From: Euglena gracilis
Lineage: Eukaryota > Euglenida > Euglenophyceae > Euglenales
Assembly: GCA_039621445.1 (NCBI GenBank)
Contig: CP154956.1
Location: 8,803,443 to 8,867,442, forward strand
Length of the DNA: 64,000 nt
Direction of reading: 5' to 3'
Translations under genes and position numbers: made by a program
The notes under the pieces: model-generated
Told to the model about the DNA's origin: nothing
What the model saw: the letters and a program-made list of their open reading frames with translations, nothing else
The model's database searches: none
Shown: in pieces, positions 31,316 through 42,525 of the stretch
Layout: each line of letters starts with the position of its first letter
Numbering within the stretch: the stretch's first letter is position 1

Positions 31316-31442
31316 GATAAGAACAAGAACAAGAAGAAGAAGCAGAAGAAGAAGAAGAAGAAGAAGGAGAAGAATATATGTTTATGTGCTGTAAATTATA
31401 AAAAATATAAATTATACTTATTTCTCCCGTCGTCGGCTACAG

Positions 31443-31556
31443 CACCTCTCTTCCACCACACAGCGCCCAGCGTGAGGCCATCTGCATCGCCCCCCTCTAC
31501 CACAGGGGCTGGCCAGCCATCCCACAGCCCAGTGGCGGCGCCGCCACCCCGGACAA
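31443..31556 (+). CDS. Exon: Ser/Pro-rich, copy 1 of a duplicated exon
   Basis: Acceptor TCGGCTACAG ends at 31442 and donor A|GTGTGC follows 31556. The frame reads HHTAPSVRPSASPPSTTGAG and then QPSHSPVAAPPPRT. It aligns with the exon at 31859 and has the same phases (2 bases in, 1 out). Confidence 0.65.
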
Positions 31557-31858
31557 GTGTGCAGTTCCTGGGCTCGGTGGGGAGAAAACATTTTTTTTGA
31601 AACTCTTTTCTCACTTAAGTGGAAGAAAGATTGGTCGACTTGAGAAGTGCTCCTTGATATGTTTGCATTTTAAATTATTGGTTAAATTTTTGTCGATGTG
31701 GTGTGTTTGGCAGATGAAGTCTCAAAAAAGACAACGAAAATAGAAAGTATTGAATAATAGAACCTGCCAACTCACCCAAAATATTCGAAAAAGTAGGTTT
31801 TGCAAAAAAAATTTTAGCGAGGAGGGCCCGGGAAATGGGGACGATCAACACCACACAG

Positions 31859-31954
31859 TGCCCCGTCAGAGCACGGGGTCATCCATGTCTCAGCCCTCTG
31901 CTACACGGGTCGGCCAGCCATCTTACAGTTCCACAGTGACACCATCCCAGACAA
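31859..31954 (+). CDS. Exon: Ser/Pro-rich, copy 2 of a duplicated exon
   Basis: Acceptor ACCACACAG ends at 31858 and donor A|GTGCGC follows 31954. It reads PRQSTGSSMSQPSATRVGQP and then SYSSTVTPSQT. Shared residues with copy 1 include GQPS-(H/Y)-S and the (R/Q)TS-x-Q end. Confidence 0.65.
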
Positions 31955-32974
31955 GTGCGCAACTCCCACCTCTTTTATGACAGAATCAAACCATTTAGGC
32001 AGCCAATCTCGCATTCATGACAGATTAATGCCCGCATCACCGTGAACCCTCAGACTTTGGGAACCCCCCTCACACTGGCTGTTTTGCAGTCAGGACCCCA
32101 TTTTGTTTTAAGAGACGGTTTTGAAGAAAAAGCCCGCGTGCCAGATTAATGAGTAATTGTTTCACACAAATCCCCCATGTTACACCCATTTTAAAGAGCG
32201 GAATTGCAGATTCCCAATTTTGTGTTGCTTATGGACTGATGGATGAACCTACAGATGCGTTCAAACCAGCAACCCTGAGGAAAGTCTGTCTGTAGTCTAC
32301 CCTGTTTGCCCTCGAAAGTTCTGAATTCCCACCATGCATGGTTTGACTGCGTCAAAATCTGGAAAGATATGAAGCATAGGCCTGGATACGCATACCACAC
32401 TGTCACTTGTGAAGCGTAACAACAACTCTTCCACCCCCCCTCATCTTACCGATCATGACGCTTTTGGTGATGATGGTTCGTTTTATGAAGTTTACGGACG
32501 TCTGAAATTGGCCGACTAAAGTGGCCTCAAAGTGGCTGGAAAGTAATTAGAAGCAATTTAAAGCAGATAGCCGATTGCGCATTTGCAATGGAACTCATAA
32601 ATTTTCATTCTAATAAGGGTGCCCAATTGTGCAGTTCCAATAAGACGAATTATGGGCGGCAGGGTATGGAGCCACAGCGACGTTGTGCTCAGAGCTGGGG
32701 AAGCCTTCCCTGGAACAGGAACCCCCCCCCCCCTGTGTCTGGAACAACCATCTTCTCCATATCCCAACATGCCTTGTCCTGTGCGTTCTTTCCACTTGTT
32801 TCCCAGTTCAGCATGCCTGAGGGACCGACTTTTTGGTCACCTTTTGGAGCTTGAGAAATTTATGCTTGAAGAAGAACACCAGGCAAACGCTGGGAATCAA
32901 AGCCGAGGAAACATTTTTGAGCACCCCAAAAATTGTTTTAAGAATCTCTTCGCCCCCCTTTCTCTCTCACCCAG
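31955..32974. other. Intron-like stretch, no recognised genes
   Basis: One segment near 32630-32720 (AATAAGACGAATTATGGGCGGCAGG...GTGCTCAGAG) resembles 7128-7190 (ACAATAAGACGAATTGTAGGCGG...), a diverged dispersed repeat. No exon is supported. Confidence 0.45.
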
Positions 32975-33028
32975 AGTTTGAAGAGCACAGCCTTGGAAAA
33001 GAGCAAAATGAATTGAGATATCAAGAAG
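32975..33028 (+). CDS. Exon: charged helix
   Basis: Acceptor TCTCTCACCCAG and donor GTCCAT bound FEEHSLGKEQNELRYQE, with phases 2 bases in and 1 out, as required by 31859. Confidence 0.55.
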
Positions 33029-33338
33029 GTCCATCAACAACGGCGGAAAAAGGTGGACCTACTGACACACTTTTTTTGGTGGTTTGCAACCCACCAGGCG
33101 CCAGATGCCAAGTGTGGTCAAAAGTGGGAGAAATCGGGCAAAGTTGCCAAGAGTGACCACCGTTGGGCAGTCGTGATATGATCAAAACGTGGCCAAAAGC
33201 GGATGGTTTGGACAATCAGCCTCCGTGGGGTGGTGTGGTTTGGGTTTTTTTTTGAATGGTATGCCAGAAGCTTAACTAATCCAATATGTCGTTTATTGGC
33301 CTCTCTTCAGGAGTAATTTGGGGTGGGGGGGGGGGCAG

Positions 33339-33394
33339 GGATGGCATCAATAACGAAGGCAAAGGCAGCAGCAGCAGCAGCAGCGAAGTTCTGC
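33339..33394 (+). CDS. Possible exon with polyalanine run
   Basis: Acceptor GGGGGGGGCAG and donor GTCAAT bound MASITKAKAAAAAAAKFC in the expected phase. The GCA repeat encodes the Ala run. A G-run acceptor is weak. Confidence 0.3.
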
Positions 33395-33533
33395 GTCAAT
33401 GTCCCATCGTCAACAGAGAAAATTCAAAAAGTCCCCCCCCAGATTTGCGGAACCATTAATTGAGCCCTCCAAGTGATAACCAGGTTTTGTGCAGTGCTGA
33501 GCTCTTTTTTTCTCTGCTGGTGCCATGCCACAG

Positions 33534-33584
33534 CAAATGTTTGAGGCATATGGCTGCCAGGGCGGACTTCGACACCACCTGGAG
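33534..33584 (+). CDS. Possible exon
   Basis: Acceptor CATGCCACAG and donor GTCCGG bound QMFEAYGCQGGLRHHLE in phase 0. It is protein-like but short. Confidence 0.45.
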
Positions 33585-34144
33585 GTCCGGCCCAGCCCAG
33601 CTCCATTAGGCAAACGGGAGGAAGCAGCCCCAGGGTTCTACATTAGGAGGGTGTACGGGGTTAAGGTGGGGGTGTCCCCCCACCCCCCCCCCTCCTAGAC
33701 CACAGGGGGGCCCACACCCCCCCAGACCCACCTGCCAGGGGGGTCTGGGCCACCCCAGAGAATTACCCACAAAAGGGACCCCCTCACAAAAGGGCACTTT
33801 TTTTTCCTTCCGGCGCTTTGCATTGAAAATTATTTGCATTTTGACATTTTTTTTGTCCAAAAGTGCTTTTCCGTTTTGGGGGATCAAAAATTTTCGGACC
33901 GGCACTTTGCGTCGGGCCGAAAATCGGTCACCCGGACCGCGCCACTGTTTAGGTGGGGGGGTGTCTCACCCACCCCCTCCCCTCCACTAGATCCGGTCAG
34001 ACTCCTTATATCGAAGCCTGGGCAGCCCAGCCTGGTGCGACGGCGGCCCGGGCCGGCAATCCAACCTGACCCGGCCCAGCCCAGCGGCCTGGCCCGGCCC
34101 GGCCCAGGCGCGCTACTGGCCTTGGCAGTCTACACGCAGCGACA

Positions 34145-34965
34145 GAGGGTCCCAGGGGTTTTATTTTAGGTCCTCGGTGATTTCTTTTGATTCCCCACCA
34201 TTTTGGAGGTATTTTTAAAAAGTCGATTTTTTGACCCAAAAATGGCCCAAAAACGAAAATGAGAACACGCCTAAAGTGCACAAAATGGCCAAAACTGGCC
34301 GAAAAATGGCCGCAACCCAGGCCAGGGGAGGGAATTGGGGAAAATGTAACCGTTGGAATTGGCGTTCCCAGGGCTTTATTTTTGGTCGCCAGACATTTCC
34401 TTCAATTCCTTGCCATTTTTGAGAAATTTTGGGGGAATGGATTTTTGACCCGAAAAAGGCCCAAAACGGCCTAGGTTGGAAGCCTGCGGCGCTGTTTGGG
34501 CCGTAAATCGGCTATATCTCGGGCTGGTTGGGGAGTTGCGGGGGAAAAAAATAACGTTAGATAGGGCATTTTAAGGACTTCAATTTAGGTCTCTGGATAA
34601 TTTGTTTCATTTCGTTTCATTGTCGAGATATTTTGAAAAAAAAACGTTTTTTGACCAAAAAAGAACCCTCAAAAAAACACCCCAAATTGCCTTTTTGGGG
34701 CACAAAACCGCACAGGAACACGGGCCAGGCATGTCGGCAGGCAAAACGGCGAATGAGGGGCGATAGAGGGCCTCCAGGTGGTCTGAAAGACATTTTCGGA
34801 GATAATGTGCATTTTCTCGAGATATTTAAAAATTGATTTTTTGACCGAAGACCTCACCCCGGCAAAATGGCAGAGTCGAAACTGGGAGGGGTGGGTTGCT
34901 AATCCTACCCAGTTTGGACCCCTGGTCAGCTGAATAACTCGGGGAGGGGGAGGTGTGGGGGGGTT
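34145..34965 (+). repeat. Dispersed family block 2 (GGCCGTAA family), about three tandem-like copies
   Basis: TTTTGACC...AAAATGGCC..., ATCTCGGGCTGGTTGGGGAG, TTAGATAGGGCATTTTAAGG and TTGTCGAGATATTTTG recur here. The end block with GAGATAAGAGCTCAGCG is found only at 36600-36785, beyond an inserted satellite. Confidence 0.75.
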
Positions 34966-34969
34966 TCCG

Positions 34970-36545
34970 TAGGAGGAGGTTGGAGCTCGAACGTTCGAGC
35001 TCGAACCTCCTCGAACGTTTTTCAGCCCCCCCCCGTTCGAGGGGGGGCTTAAAATCCTCCTCGAACGACCTCGAACGACATTCGAGGAGGATATTGATCC
35101 TCCTCGAACGACCTCGAATAACGTTTGAGGAGGATATTGATCCTCCTCGGACGACCTCGAACGACATTCGAGGAGGATATTGATCCTCCTCGAACGACCT
35201 CGAACGACATCTCGATCCTCCTCCTACGGGAGAATTTCTGAGGTTATTAGAAGGAATAGGGTTAGGGTTAAGATTGCATCCCCAATGGTTGCAACCATCC
35301 CGCTCATCGTTGCTATGTTTCCCTCTACAGGGTACACAGCGAACCCAAAGAGTCGCCCAACTAGGGTTAAAAACATGGGGGGACCCGAGCGAGGCGCCGA
35401 AGGCGCCGAGCGAGGGTCCCCCCATGTGTATTAACTCTAGTTGGGCGACTCTTTGGGGTAGCTGGTACCCTGTAGGGTGAAATTTTCCATGCCTTTTTTT
35501 TTTGAAAAAAAAGGTTTTCTTACGCCGGAATGCACTGATTCATGAATATTTTTATTCAAAAGTATTCCTATACAAAAAGAATTTATGAGGTTATTGGAAG
35601 GATTAGGGTTAGGGTTAGGTTTAGGGTTAGGAAATTTTCCACGCGTTTTAAAAGAAACATTTTTTTTTTTACGCAGGAATGCACTCATTCAAACGTATTT
35701 TTATTCAAAAATGTTCCCATACCGGGAGAATTTCTGAGGTTATTAGAAGAAATAGGGTTATGGTTAAGATTGCATCCCCAATGGTTGCAACCATCCCGCT
35801 CATCATGTTCATCGGGTTAGTAAATTTTCCACGCGTTTTAAAAGAAACATTTTTTTTTACGCAGGAATGCAGTCATTCAAATGTATTTTTATTCCCATAC
35901 CGGGAGAATTTCTGACGTTATTAGAAGGAATAGGGTTAGGGTTAAGATTGCATCCCCAATGGTTGCAACCATCCCGCTCATCGTTGCTATGTTTCCCTCT
36001 ACAGGGTACACAGCGAATCCAAAGAGTCGCCCAACTAGGGTTAAAAACATGGGGGACCCGAGCGAGGCGCCGAAGGCGCCGAGCGAGGGTTCCCCCATGT
36101 GCATTAACCCTAGTTGGGCGACTCTTTGGGGTAGCTGGTACCCTGTAGGGTGAAATTTTCCACGCATTTCTAAAAAAAACCATGTGTTTTCTTACGCAGG
36201 AATGCACTGATTCATAAATATTTTTATTCAAAATTATTTCAACACCGGGAGAATTTTATGAGGTTGTTAGAAGGGGGTCAGTTTCAGTCACAAGTTCCGC
36301 AACGGTTGAATGTATGTATGGAGGAGGATGTTGAGCGACCTCGAACGACGTTCGAGGAGGATATTGATCCTCCTCGAACGACCTCGAACGACATTCGAGG
36401 AGGATATTGATCCTCCTCGAACGACCTCGAACGACGTTCGAGGAGGATATTGATCCTCCTCGAACGACCTCGAACGACATTCGAGGAGGATCTCGAACCA
36501 CCTCGAACGACGTTCGAGGAGGATCAATATCCTCCTACTACGGTC
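34970..36545. repeat. Palindromic GAGGAGGAT satellite and fold-back unit inserted in family block 2
   Basis: Two arrays (34978-35225 and 36320-36535) are built from CGAGGAGGATATTGATCCTC, a palindrome, alternating with CGAACGACCTCGAACGAC. Between them lie two ~340-bp copies (35230-35575 and 35906-36245) of a unit starting GGGAGAATTTCTGA(G/C)GTTATTAG with GGGTTAGGGTTAAG, plus a partial copy. Confidence 0.9.
35327..35480. repeat. ~150-bp fold-back hairpin (also at 35998-36150)
   Basis: ACAGGGTAC...AAAGAGTCGCCCAACTAGGG...GGACCCGAGCGAGGCGCCG is followed by its reverse complement ending in GGTACCCTGT, giving arms of about 70 bp around GCGCCGAAGGCGC. Confidence 0.85.
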
Positions 36546-36599
36546 CATCCTCCTACCGTAACCCTCCCGGGGAGGTGTGGGGGTCAAACGGAGAAAGAT

Positions 36600-36785
36600 G
36601 ATTCAGAAACTTGAAATCCAGCGCTCGCGACTGAAAAAAAATTACAGGAACAGGGCCGGGGTCATGTTGATAATCTGCGGTTTTAATTTCCGACCCCGGG
36701 GCCAGGGCGGGGGTTCTACCCCCTTTCCCCGGTGGTAAGCTTCGCTGTTACTCTGAAGAGATAAGAGCTCAGCGAACAATAGTAA
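36600..36785 (+). repeat. End block of dispersed family, plus orientation
   Basis: GAAATCCAGCGCTCGCGACTG...GGTAAGCTTCGCTGTTACTC...GATAAGAGCTCAGCG matches the end block at 30065-30200 and the reverse complement of 39178-39365. Confidence 0.8.
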
Positions 36786-36814
36786 CCCTCTCAAGGTCGA
36801 CTCCAGCTGCCCAA

Positions 36815-37055
36815 AAAACCCCACCTGTGAACATAAAAACAAAAACAAAGAGAAAAAAAATCAGCAGAAACGTTGCAAAATGACAGGATTGGATGTTATT
36901 GGTTCAGAAAATATTGAAAAAATCTTGAATTTTGGAAAAAGCACCAGTAGAGCCTGGTGAAATTCTTTGACTTGGAAATAATAAACCCTCCGACCCCAAA
37001 TTCGAGTGTCCAAATGATAAACTGGCGTTATTATTGGGGGGGGGGGGTTAACACA
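36815..37055. repeat. Diverged copy of the AATAATAAA-associated repeat
   Basis: AAAGAGAAAAAAAATCAGCAGAAACGTTGCAAAA...GGTTCAGAAAATATTGAAAAAAT...GACTTGGAAATAATAAACC follows the same order as the copies at 52590-52830 and (inverted) 54885-55125. Confidence 0.7.
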
Positions 37056-37381
37056 AGAGCAACAGGGATTTGGCTGTTGTGGTGTTGGCTGTTTGATTTG
37101 GCTAGAACCAAATTTTTGAATGTTATTGTGTTATGTCTTTTGGGTGATCAGCACGGTGTGCTTCCGGCATCGAATTTTTCAATCTTCATTCTCGGAGGAC
37201 ACATATCCTGGAGCAGCCGCACCACAGACGGCAGGCAGAGTGAGAATGTGGGCGTGGCAAACGTTTTTAAAAAACAAATGACCCAAGGAGGAGGAAGTCC
37301 TTAGCCCATTGCGGTCTGCACCGGGGGTCTGCACCGACCTCTTTTGCTATCTGCCATTGTTGCCACTCATGCCTTTGACAG

Positions 37382-37479
37382 GTGACTGGACAATCCCCCA
37401 CTCGCGCACATGGACCACTCGTAATTCGACAGCCAATGGGAAAGCAGGTGTTGTATGTGGCACCCTTGCATGGCGAAAT
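37382..37479 (+). CDS. Exon, unidentified
   Basis: Acceptor GCCTTTGACAG ends at 37381 and the strong donor GTGAGT starts at 37480. The phase-0 frame reads TRAHGPLVIRQPMGKQVLYV and then APLHGE. A second frame (2-base phase) is open as well. Family not recognised. Confidence 0.5.
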
Positions 37480-37589
37480 GTGAGTGTTTTCTCTCAGCAC
37501 ATCTTTGCACTCTTTTTGCCAAATTCCGTCCTTTCAAAGCGAAGATTCCTGTGGCCACCAGTTGTTGGACCAAATAGTCAAATTCATCG

Positions 37590-38965
37590 TCACAAAATGG
37601 GTTTCGGGCCCAAAACGGGGCGCTGGGGTCGAATAACGTTCATCTTGGGCTCAAAAACAGGTTTTCTGGGTCCCGGAGGCCAAAAAACATCGTTTCGGAC
37701 AAAAAAAATGTGTTGCTTTTTTTCGACTTTTTTGGACCTGTTTTTGACCCAAAGTCCATGGTTTCGGGCTGTGTGGAAGCCATGTGTCAAGCCACTCTCA
37801 TGATGTTTTGCAATGGCGATGTTGAGCAGCGCTTCTTTGTTTAACATGTGATCTGACCCTTTCTGCCTATGGACAGCACAGCGTGCAACGCAACACTGCA
37901 AAGTGCAACACCACACGCTTCGGCAAGGACGTCATTCATTGGCGTCACTTTTGGTCTGCAGCTTTGCTTCATGTTCAAGATTGTTGTCCAATGTAGGTGG
38001 TCCCAAGACGGGGCACCGGGGGGTCGAAAAACGCTCATTTTGGGCTCGAGAACAGGTTTTCCGGGTCCGGGAGGCAAAATCAAAGAAAATATCCGGAGAG
38101 CAAAAATGAAGCCCTTGGAATGCCCTGTCCAACCATGGTTTTCTTTTCCCCTAACTCTTCGTGCAGCCCGAGTTACGGCCATTTTTTCGGCCAACTTTGG
38201 CCCATTTCTGGGGCCATTTTGGGCCGTTTTTGGGGGTCAAAAATCGATGTTTCCAAATGTCTCGAAAATGAAGCAAATCGAAGGAAATGTCTGGAGACCT
38301 AAATTGAAGCCCTTGGAACGCCCTATCTAACGGTATTTTGATTTCCCCGCAACTCCCCACCTAGCCCGAAATATGGCCGATTTACGGCCCAAAACAGCGC
38401 GGCAGGCTTGTTACTTGGCCTTTTTCGGCCCTGTTTTGGGGTCAAAAAATCAATTTTTCTGAAATTGCTTAAAAATGGTGGGGAATCAAAAGAAATGTCC
38501 GTAGACCTAAATCGAAGCCCTTTAAACGCCCTATCTAACAGTATTTTGATTTTCCCGAAACTGCCCGTCTTACCCGAGTTACGGCCATTTTTCGGCCAAT
38601 TTTGGCCATTTTGTACAGTTTTGGCTTGTTTTGACTTGCCGTTTTCGACCATTTTTGGTCAAAAAAGTCGAAAAATTCAAAACAATTTTTTTGCCCGAAA
38701 CGATGTTTTTTGGCCTCCCAGATTAGGAAAAACTGTTTTTGAGCCGAAAATGAGCGTTTTTCGACCCGCCAGCGCCCCGTTTTCGGCCCAAAACCCATGG
38801 ACTCTGGGTCAAAAACGGGTCAAAAAAAAAGAGAAACATCGAAAAAATGTTTTTTGCCCGAAACGGTGTTTTTTGGCCTCCCAGACCCGGAAAACCTGTT
38901 TTTGAGTCCAAAATAAGCGTTTCCGACCCCCCCCCCCGAAACCTATGGACCCAGGTCAAAAAAAG
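37590..38965 (-). repeat. Dispersed family blocks 3-4 (GGCCGTAA family)
   Basis: GGGCTC(A/G)A(A/G)AACAGGTTTTCC, GGAGGCAAAATCAAAG, CCAACCATGGTTTTC, TTTGGCCATTTTGTACAG and AAACGATGTTTTTTGGCCTC recur two to three times. Blocks 38015-38965 read mainly as reverse complement of 29480-29900. An unrelated unique stretch of about 240 bp lies between (37775-38015). Confidence 0.7.
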
Positions 38966-39174
38966 TTGAACAATATCCAATGAACCGGGTATGGGGTGTA
39001 TGGAGGGTTAACATTTCATTAACATTTCAGAAATTACTGTAAAATCCCTGAAAGTTACCGTAAATTGCAAGAGTGTAATTTGAAAATTATAAATTTCGCG
39101 AGATTTGCAATGCAGTCTTTTCGGCCTTCCATTACACGCATGTCCCATTAAGAGCTCAGCACTATTCAAAACCT

Positions 39175-40400
39175 GTGGGGGGGTCGCTGAGCTCTTATCC
39201 TTTCTGGGTAAGAGCGAACCCCTGGGGGGAAAGGGAGGGGTAGAACCCCCCCCGCCCCCCCCCCCGGGTCGGGGCCACCCCGGGTCGGGAACCGGCGGAT
39301 TATCACAATGATCCCGGCCCAGTTCCCGGAATTTTGTTTTTCAGTCGCAAGCGACTGGGTTTCTAGTTTCTGAATCACCTCTGTTTGCCCCCCAACTCCC
39401 CGCCAGGCCCGATTTATTCACGCGCGAAGGGGTCCAAATTGGGTAGGATTGGCCCGCCACCCCCCTTCCGACACTGCCATTTCGCCGGGGTCCAAAAATC
39501 GGTCAAAAAATCGTTTTTTCAAAAATATCTCGAGAAAACGTTATTTCCGGAAATGTCGGTCTGATGAAATGCACCCCCGGAGACCCTCCATCACCCCCCA
39601 TTCACCGTTTTGGCCGCCGACACGCCTGGCCCGTGTTCTGGCGCGCTTTTGTGGCCCAAAAGGCCATCTTGGGCCGTTTTTGGGCCGTTTTTGGCCAAAA
39701 AAATTGGTTTCCCCAAAATATCTCGACAATGAAGTGCCAAAAAACATGGTTCCAGGCAAAAAAATTCGATTTTTTCCGACTTTTTTGACCCGAAATGGCC
39801 GAAAACGGCTAAATCAAATCAGGCCAAAATTGTACAAAATCGCCAAAAAATGGCCGTAACACGGGCTGGGCGGGGAGTTGCAGGGAAATCAAAATACTGA
39901 TAGATAGGGTATTTTAAGCATTTTAAGCATTTTAAGGGCTTCAATTTAGGTCTCCGGACATTTCTTTTGATTCCCCACCATTTTTAAGCAATTTCAGAAA
40001 AATTGATTTTTTGACCCCAAAACAGGGCCGAAAAAGGCCAAGTAACAAGCCTGCCGCGCTGTTTTGGGCCGTAAATCGGCCATATTTCGGGCTAGGCGGG
40101 GAGTTGCGGGGAAATCAGAATACCGTTAGATAGGGCGTTCCAAGGGCTTCAATTTAGGTCTCTGGCATTTCCTTCGATTTGCTTCATTTTCGAGACATTT
40201 GGAAACATCGATTTTTTGACCCCAAAAACGGCCCAACAGTCAGACCGACATTTCCGGAAATAATGTACGTTTTCTCGAGATATTTTCGAAAAAGCAATTT
40301 TTTGACCGATTTTTGGACCCCGGCGAAATGGCAGTGTCGGAAGAGGGGAGTGGGGGGCAATCCTAAACCCCCCTCCAATTAGAAGCCCCCCCCCCAAATA
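39175..40400 (-). repeat. Dispersed family block 5, inverted orientation
   Basis: It starts with GTCGCTGAGCTCTTATCC...CAGTCGCAAGCGACTGGGTTTC, the reverse complement of the block-1 end, then carries the GAGATA/ATTTTTTGACC body. It ends where the long-TIR element begins at 40404. Confidence 0.8.
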
Positions 40401-41091
40401 ACAACCAGGGTGTGACGTAAAGCTGAGCTCTTTGGGAGACCATCCCGGCCCGGCCCAGCCCGGCCTGGCCCGGCCGGTGGCGCGGCTGGCTGCCTAGCCC
40501 GGGCCGGGGACGGGGGGTTGAAAAACGCTCATTTTGGGTCAAAAACACTTTTTCCGGGTCCCGGAGGCAAAAAAAACATTGTTTTGGGCAACAAAAATTT
40601 TTTTCGTTTTTTTTTCGACTTTTTTGACCCAAAAATAGCTAAGTCCACTGGACAGGCGGCGGACCCCAACCAGCCAGGGGGAATGGGGGGGGGTCCGGGT
40701 CGAAAAAAATTTTGCTCAAAAACACTTTTTTTGATGTTCTAAAGTGAAAAAAAAGTGTTTTTGAGCAAAAAAAAAATCTAAATTTTGGGTCCCGTCCCGT
40801 CCTGCCTCCCGACCCCTATACTCCTGACGACTATAAAACTGCTCCAGTGCCCGGGGGGGCCTCACCGGAAGAAAGAAAAACCTCATCTGTGTCTGACGAC
40901 TTCTTTTGGGGGCTAACCGAACCAATTACGCATTGCCGTCTGTTTGAGCAGTTGCACAAAAGACCGTTCCCGTGTGTTTTGTGATTGGTTCCTTTGCGCA
41001 ACTGGTTTTTTTGTGCAATTGCGTAAAGAGACCGACAATTTGTTATGAAGTCAAAATGTGGCAGGGTTTTTCACCGGTTCGTGCCACGAAC

Positions 41092-41190
41092 AATCACGAA
41101 CAATCACGAACAATCACGAACCAGCACGAACTTGGGACTTTGGCAAAATCACGAACAATCACGAACAATCACGAACAATCACGAACCAGA
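41092..41190. repeat. CACGAACAAT tandem repeat (left), matched by 41878-41938 (right)
   Basis: Ten-base units CACGAACAAT are repeated about nine times, interrupted by CACGAACCAG...; the right block has five to six units in the same orientation. They bracket the unique centre. Confidence 0.9.
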
Positions 41191-41229
41191 GTTTTTTGTC
41201 ACCCTTGCCTTCTTCTGAGAACGACGGTG

Positions 41230-41303
41230 TTGTTCGATCAATCAAAGAGAAAAAATCATGGAAGAGGGGCGGCAAAATGACTCCTCAAAAACGTGCTGCC
41301 CAG
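41230..41303 (+). CDS. Exon-like segment inside the long-TIR element (part 1)
   Basis: The frame DGVVRSIKEKKSWKRGGKMT then PQKRAAQ runs to donor CAG|GTGTCA. It is basic and Lys-rich. The 5' boundary is not clear. Confidence 0.4.
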
Positions 41304-41406
41304 GTGTCATGCCTATCTTTCCCCCCTTTTTGTCACCTTTTTCAGTTTGGTGGAGTGATGGAAGTGAGAGGTTCGGAAATGTGATGCAGTGTTTGACATG
41401 TTTCAG

Positions 41407-41565
41407 TGCACTTGGCCGAGAAGGCATATGCAAAGCGACATATTTCATCGTCAACTCACAAGACAACCTCCTTCGCAAACAGAAGATTGTAGAAAATCCT
41501 GGTCCATCGAAATTGATGGATGCACCCAAACGTGACGTGGAGGCTTCTTTTGTGTTTTTCAAAAG
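41407..41565 (+). CDS. Exon-like segment inside the long-TIR element (part 2)
   Basis: Acceptor CATGTTTCAG ends at 41406 and donor GTATGT starts at 41566. The 52-codon frame includes ALGREGICKATYFIVNSQDN and then LLRKQKIVENPGPSK and FVFFKR. The composition is convincing for protein. It is the best candidate for element-encoded or captured coding sequence. Phase with part 1 does not match, so an exon may be missing. Confidence 0.5.
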
Positions 41566-42525
41566 GTATGTTTTTGTCCTTTGGTGTCAGGTTCCCAACG
41601 AACAACCTCCCCCAAAGAGGTAGAAAGTTTCACTCTCGCCAATCTTTGGCCAAACCCTTTCGTGCCGTTTCAACCCGTACAACACAACACAAACCCACAC
41701 ACCGCGCTGCCATACGTTGGCACTGATTTTTTTGTTGCTTTGCAGTGCATCTTTCAAGCCTCTTTTACTTTCCCCATTGGCCTGAATGTTTAGATTAAAA
41801 GAGGCACAAGAAGCCAAAGTACAAGAGGAATAACTTATTTCGCCAAGGAAAACAGAAAACCGGGCGGTTTTTTAGAAGCACGAACAATCACGAACATTCA
41901 CGAACAATCACGAACAATCACGAACAATCACGAACCGGATTTCAGGCTTCCTAGCACGAACCGGTGGTAAACCCTGAATGTGGCATCGTGTGGGATATTC
42001 CATTATAATGAGGCAGGAGTCGGGAGGCAGGTCGGGACCCAAAATTTTGAAAAAATTGTTTCACTCAAAAACACTTTTTTTCACTTTAGAACATCAAAAA
42101 AGTGTTTTTGAACGAAAAAAATTTCCGACCCGGACCCCCCCCCCCCCAAGCCCCCCCTGGCTGGGGCCCGCCCCCCTGTCCGGTGGACTTAGCCATTTTT
42201 GGTTCAAAAAAGTCGAAAATTCGATGAAAAAATTTTTTTGCCCACAACCGTTTTTTGACCCCCTGGACCCAAAAAAAAGTGTTTTCGAGCCGAAAATGAG
42301 CGTTTTTGATGAAAATGAGATGTTTTTTTGCCTCCGGGACCCGGAAAAAAGTGTTTTTGGGTCGGAAATGAGTGTTTTTCAACCCCCCGGTCCCGGCCGG
42401 GCTGGGCAGCCGGCCGAGCCGCCCGCCGGGCCGGGCCGGGCCGGGCCGGGCCGGGCCGGGCCAGGCCGGGATGGGCCGGGCCGGGGTGGTCTCCCAAAGA
42501 GCTCAGCTCTACGTCACACCCTGGT

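Larger units (their letters stand above)
40404..42525 (+). mobile_element. Element with ~0.4-0.5-kb terminal inverted repeats and exon-like interior
   Basis: The left end ACCAGGGTGTGACGTAAAGC is the reverse complement (one mismatch) of the right end at 42525. The arms (about 40404-40835 and 41990-42525) share GAGCTCTTTGGGAGACCA, a GGCCCGGCC-rich block, ACGCTCATTTT, AAAAACACTTTTT, GATGTTCTAAAGTGAAAAAAA and TCCCGACCC-type blocks in mirrored order. Inside are CACGAACAAT tandem repeats on both sides (41092-41190 and 41878-41938) and a unique centre with exon-like sequence. No known transposase is recognised. Confidence 0.8.

Noticed and set aside
34826-35425. 199-residue minus-strand frame rich in Arg/Ser (SRSFEEDQ)
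   Set aside because: It is created by the palindromic GAGGAGGAT satellite and is equally open on the other strand.
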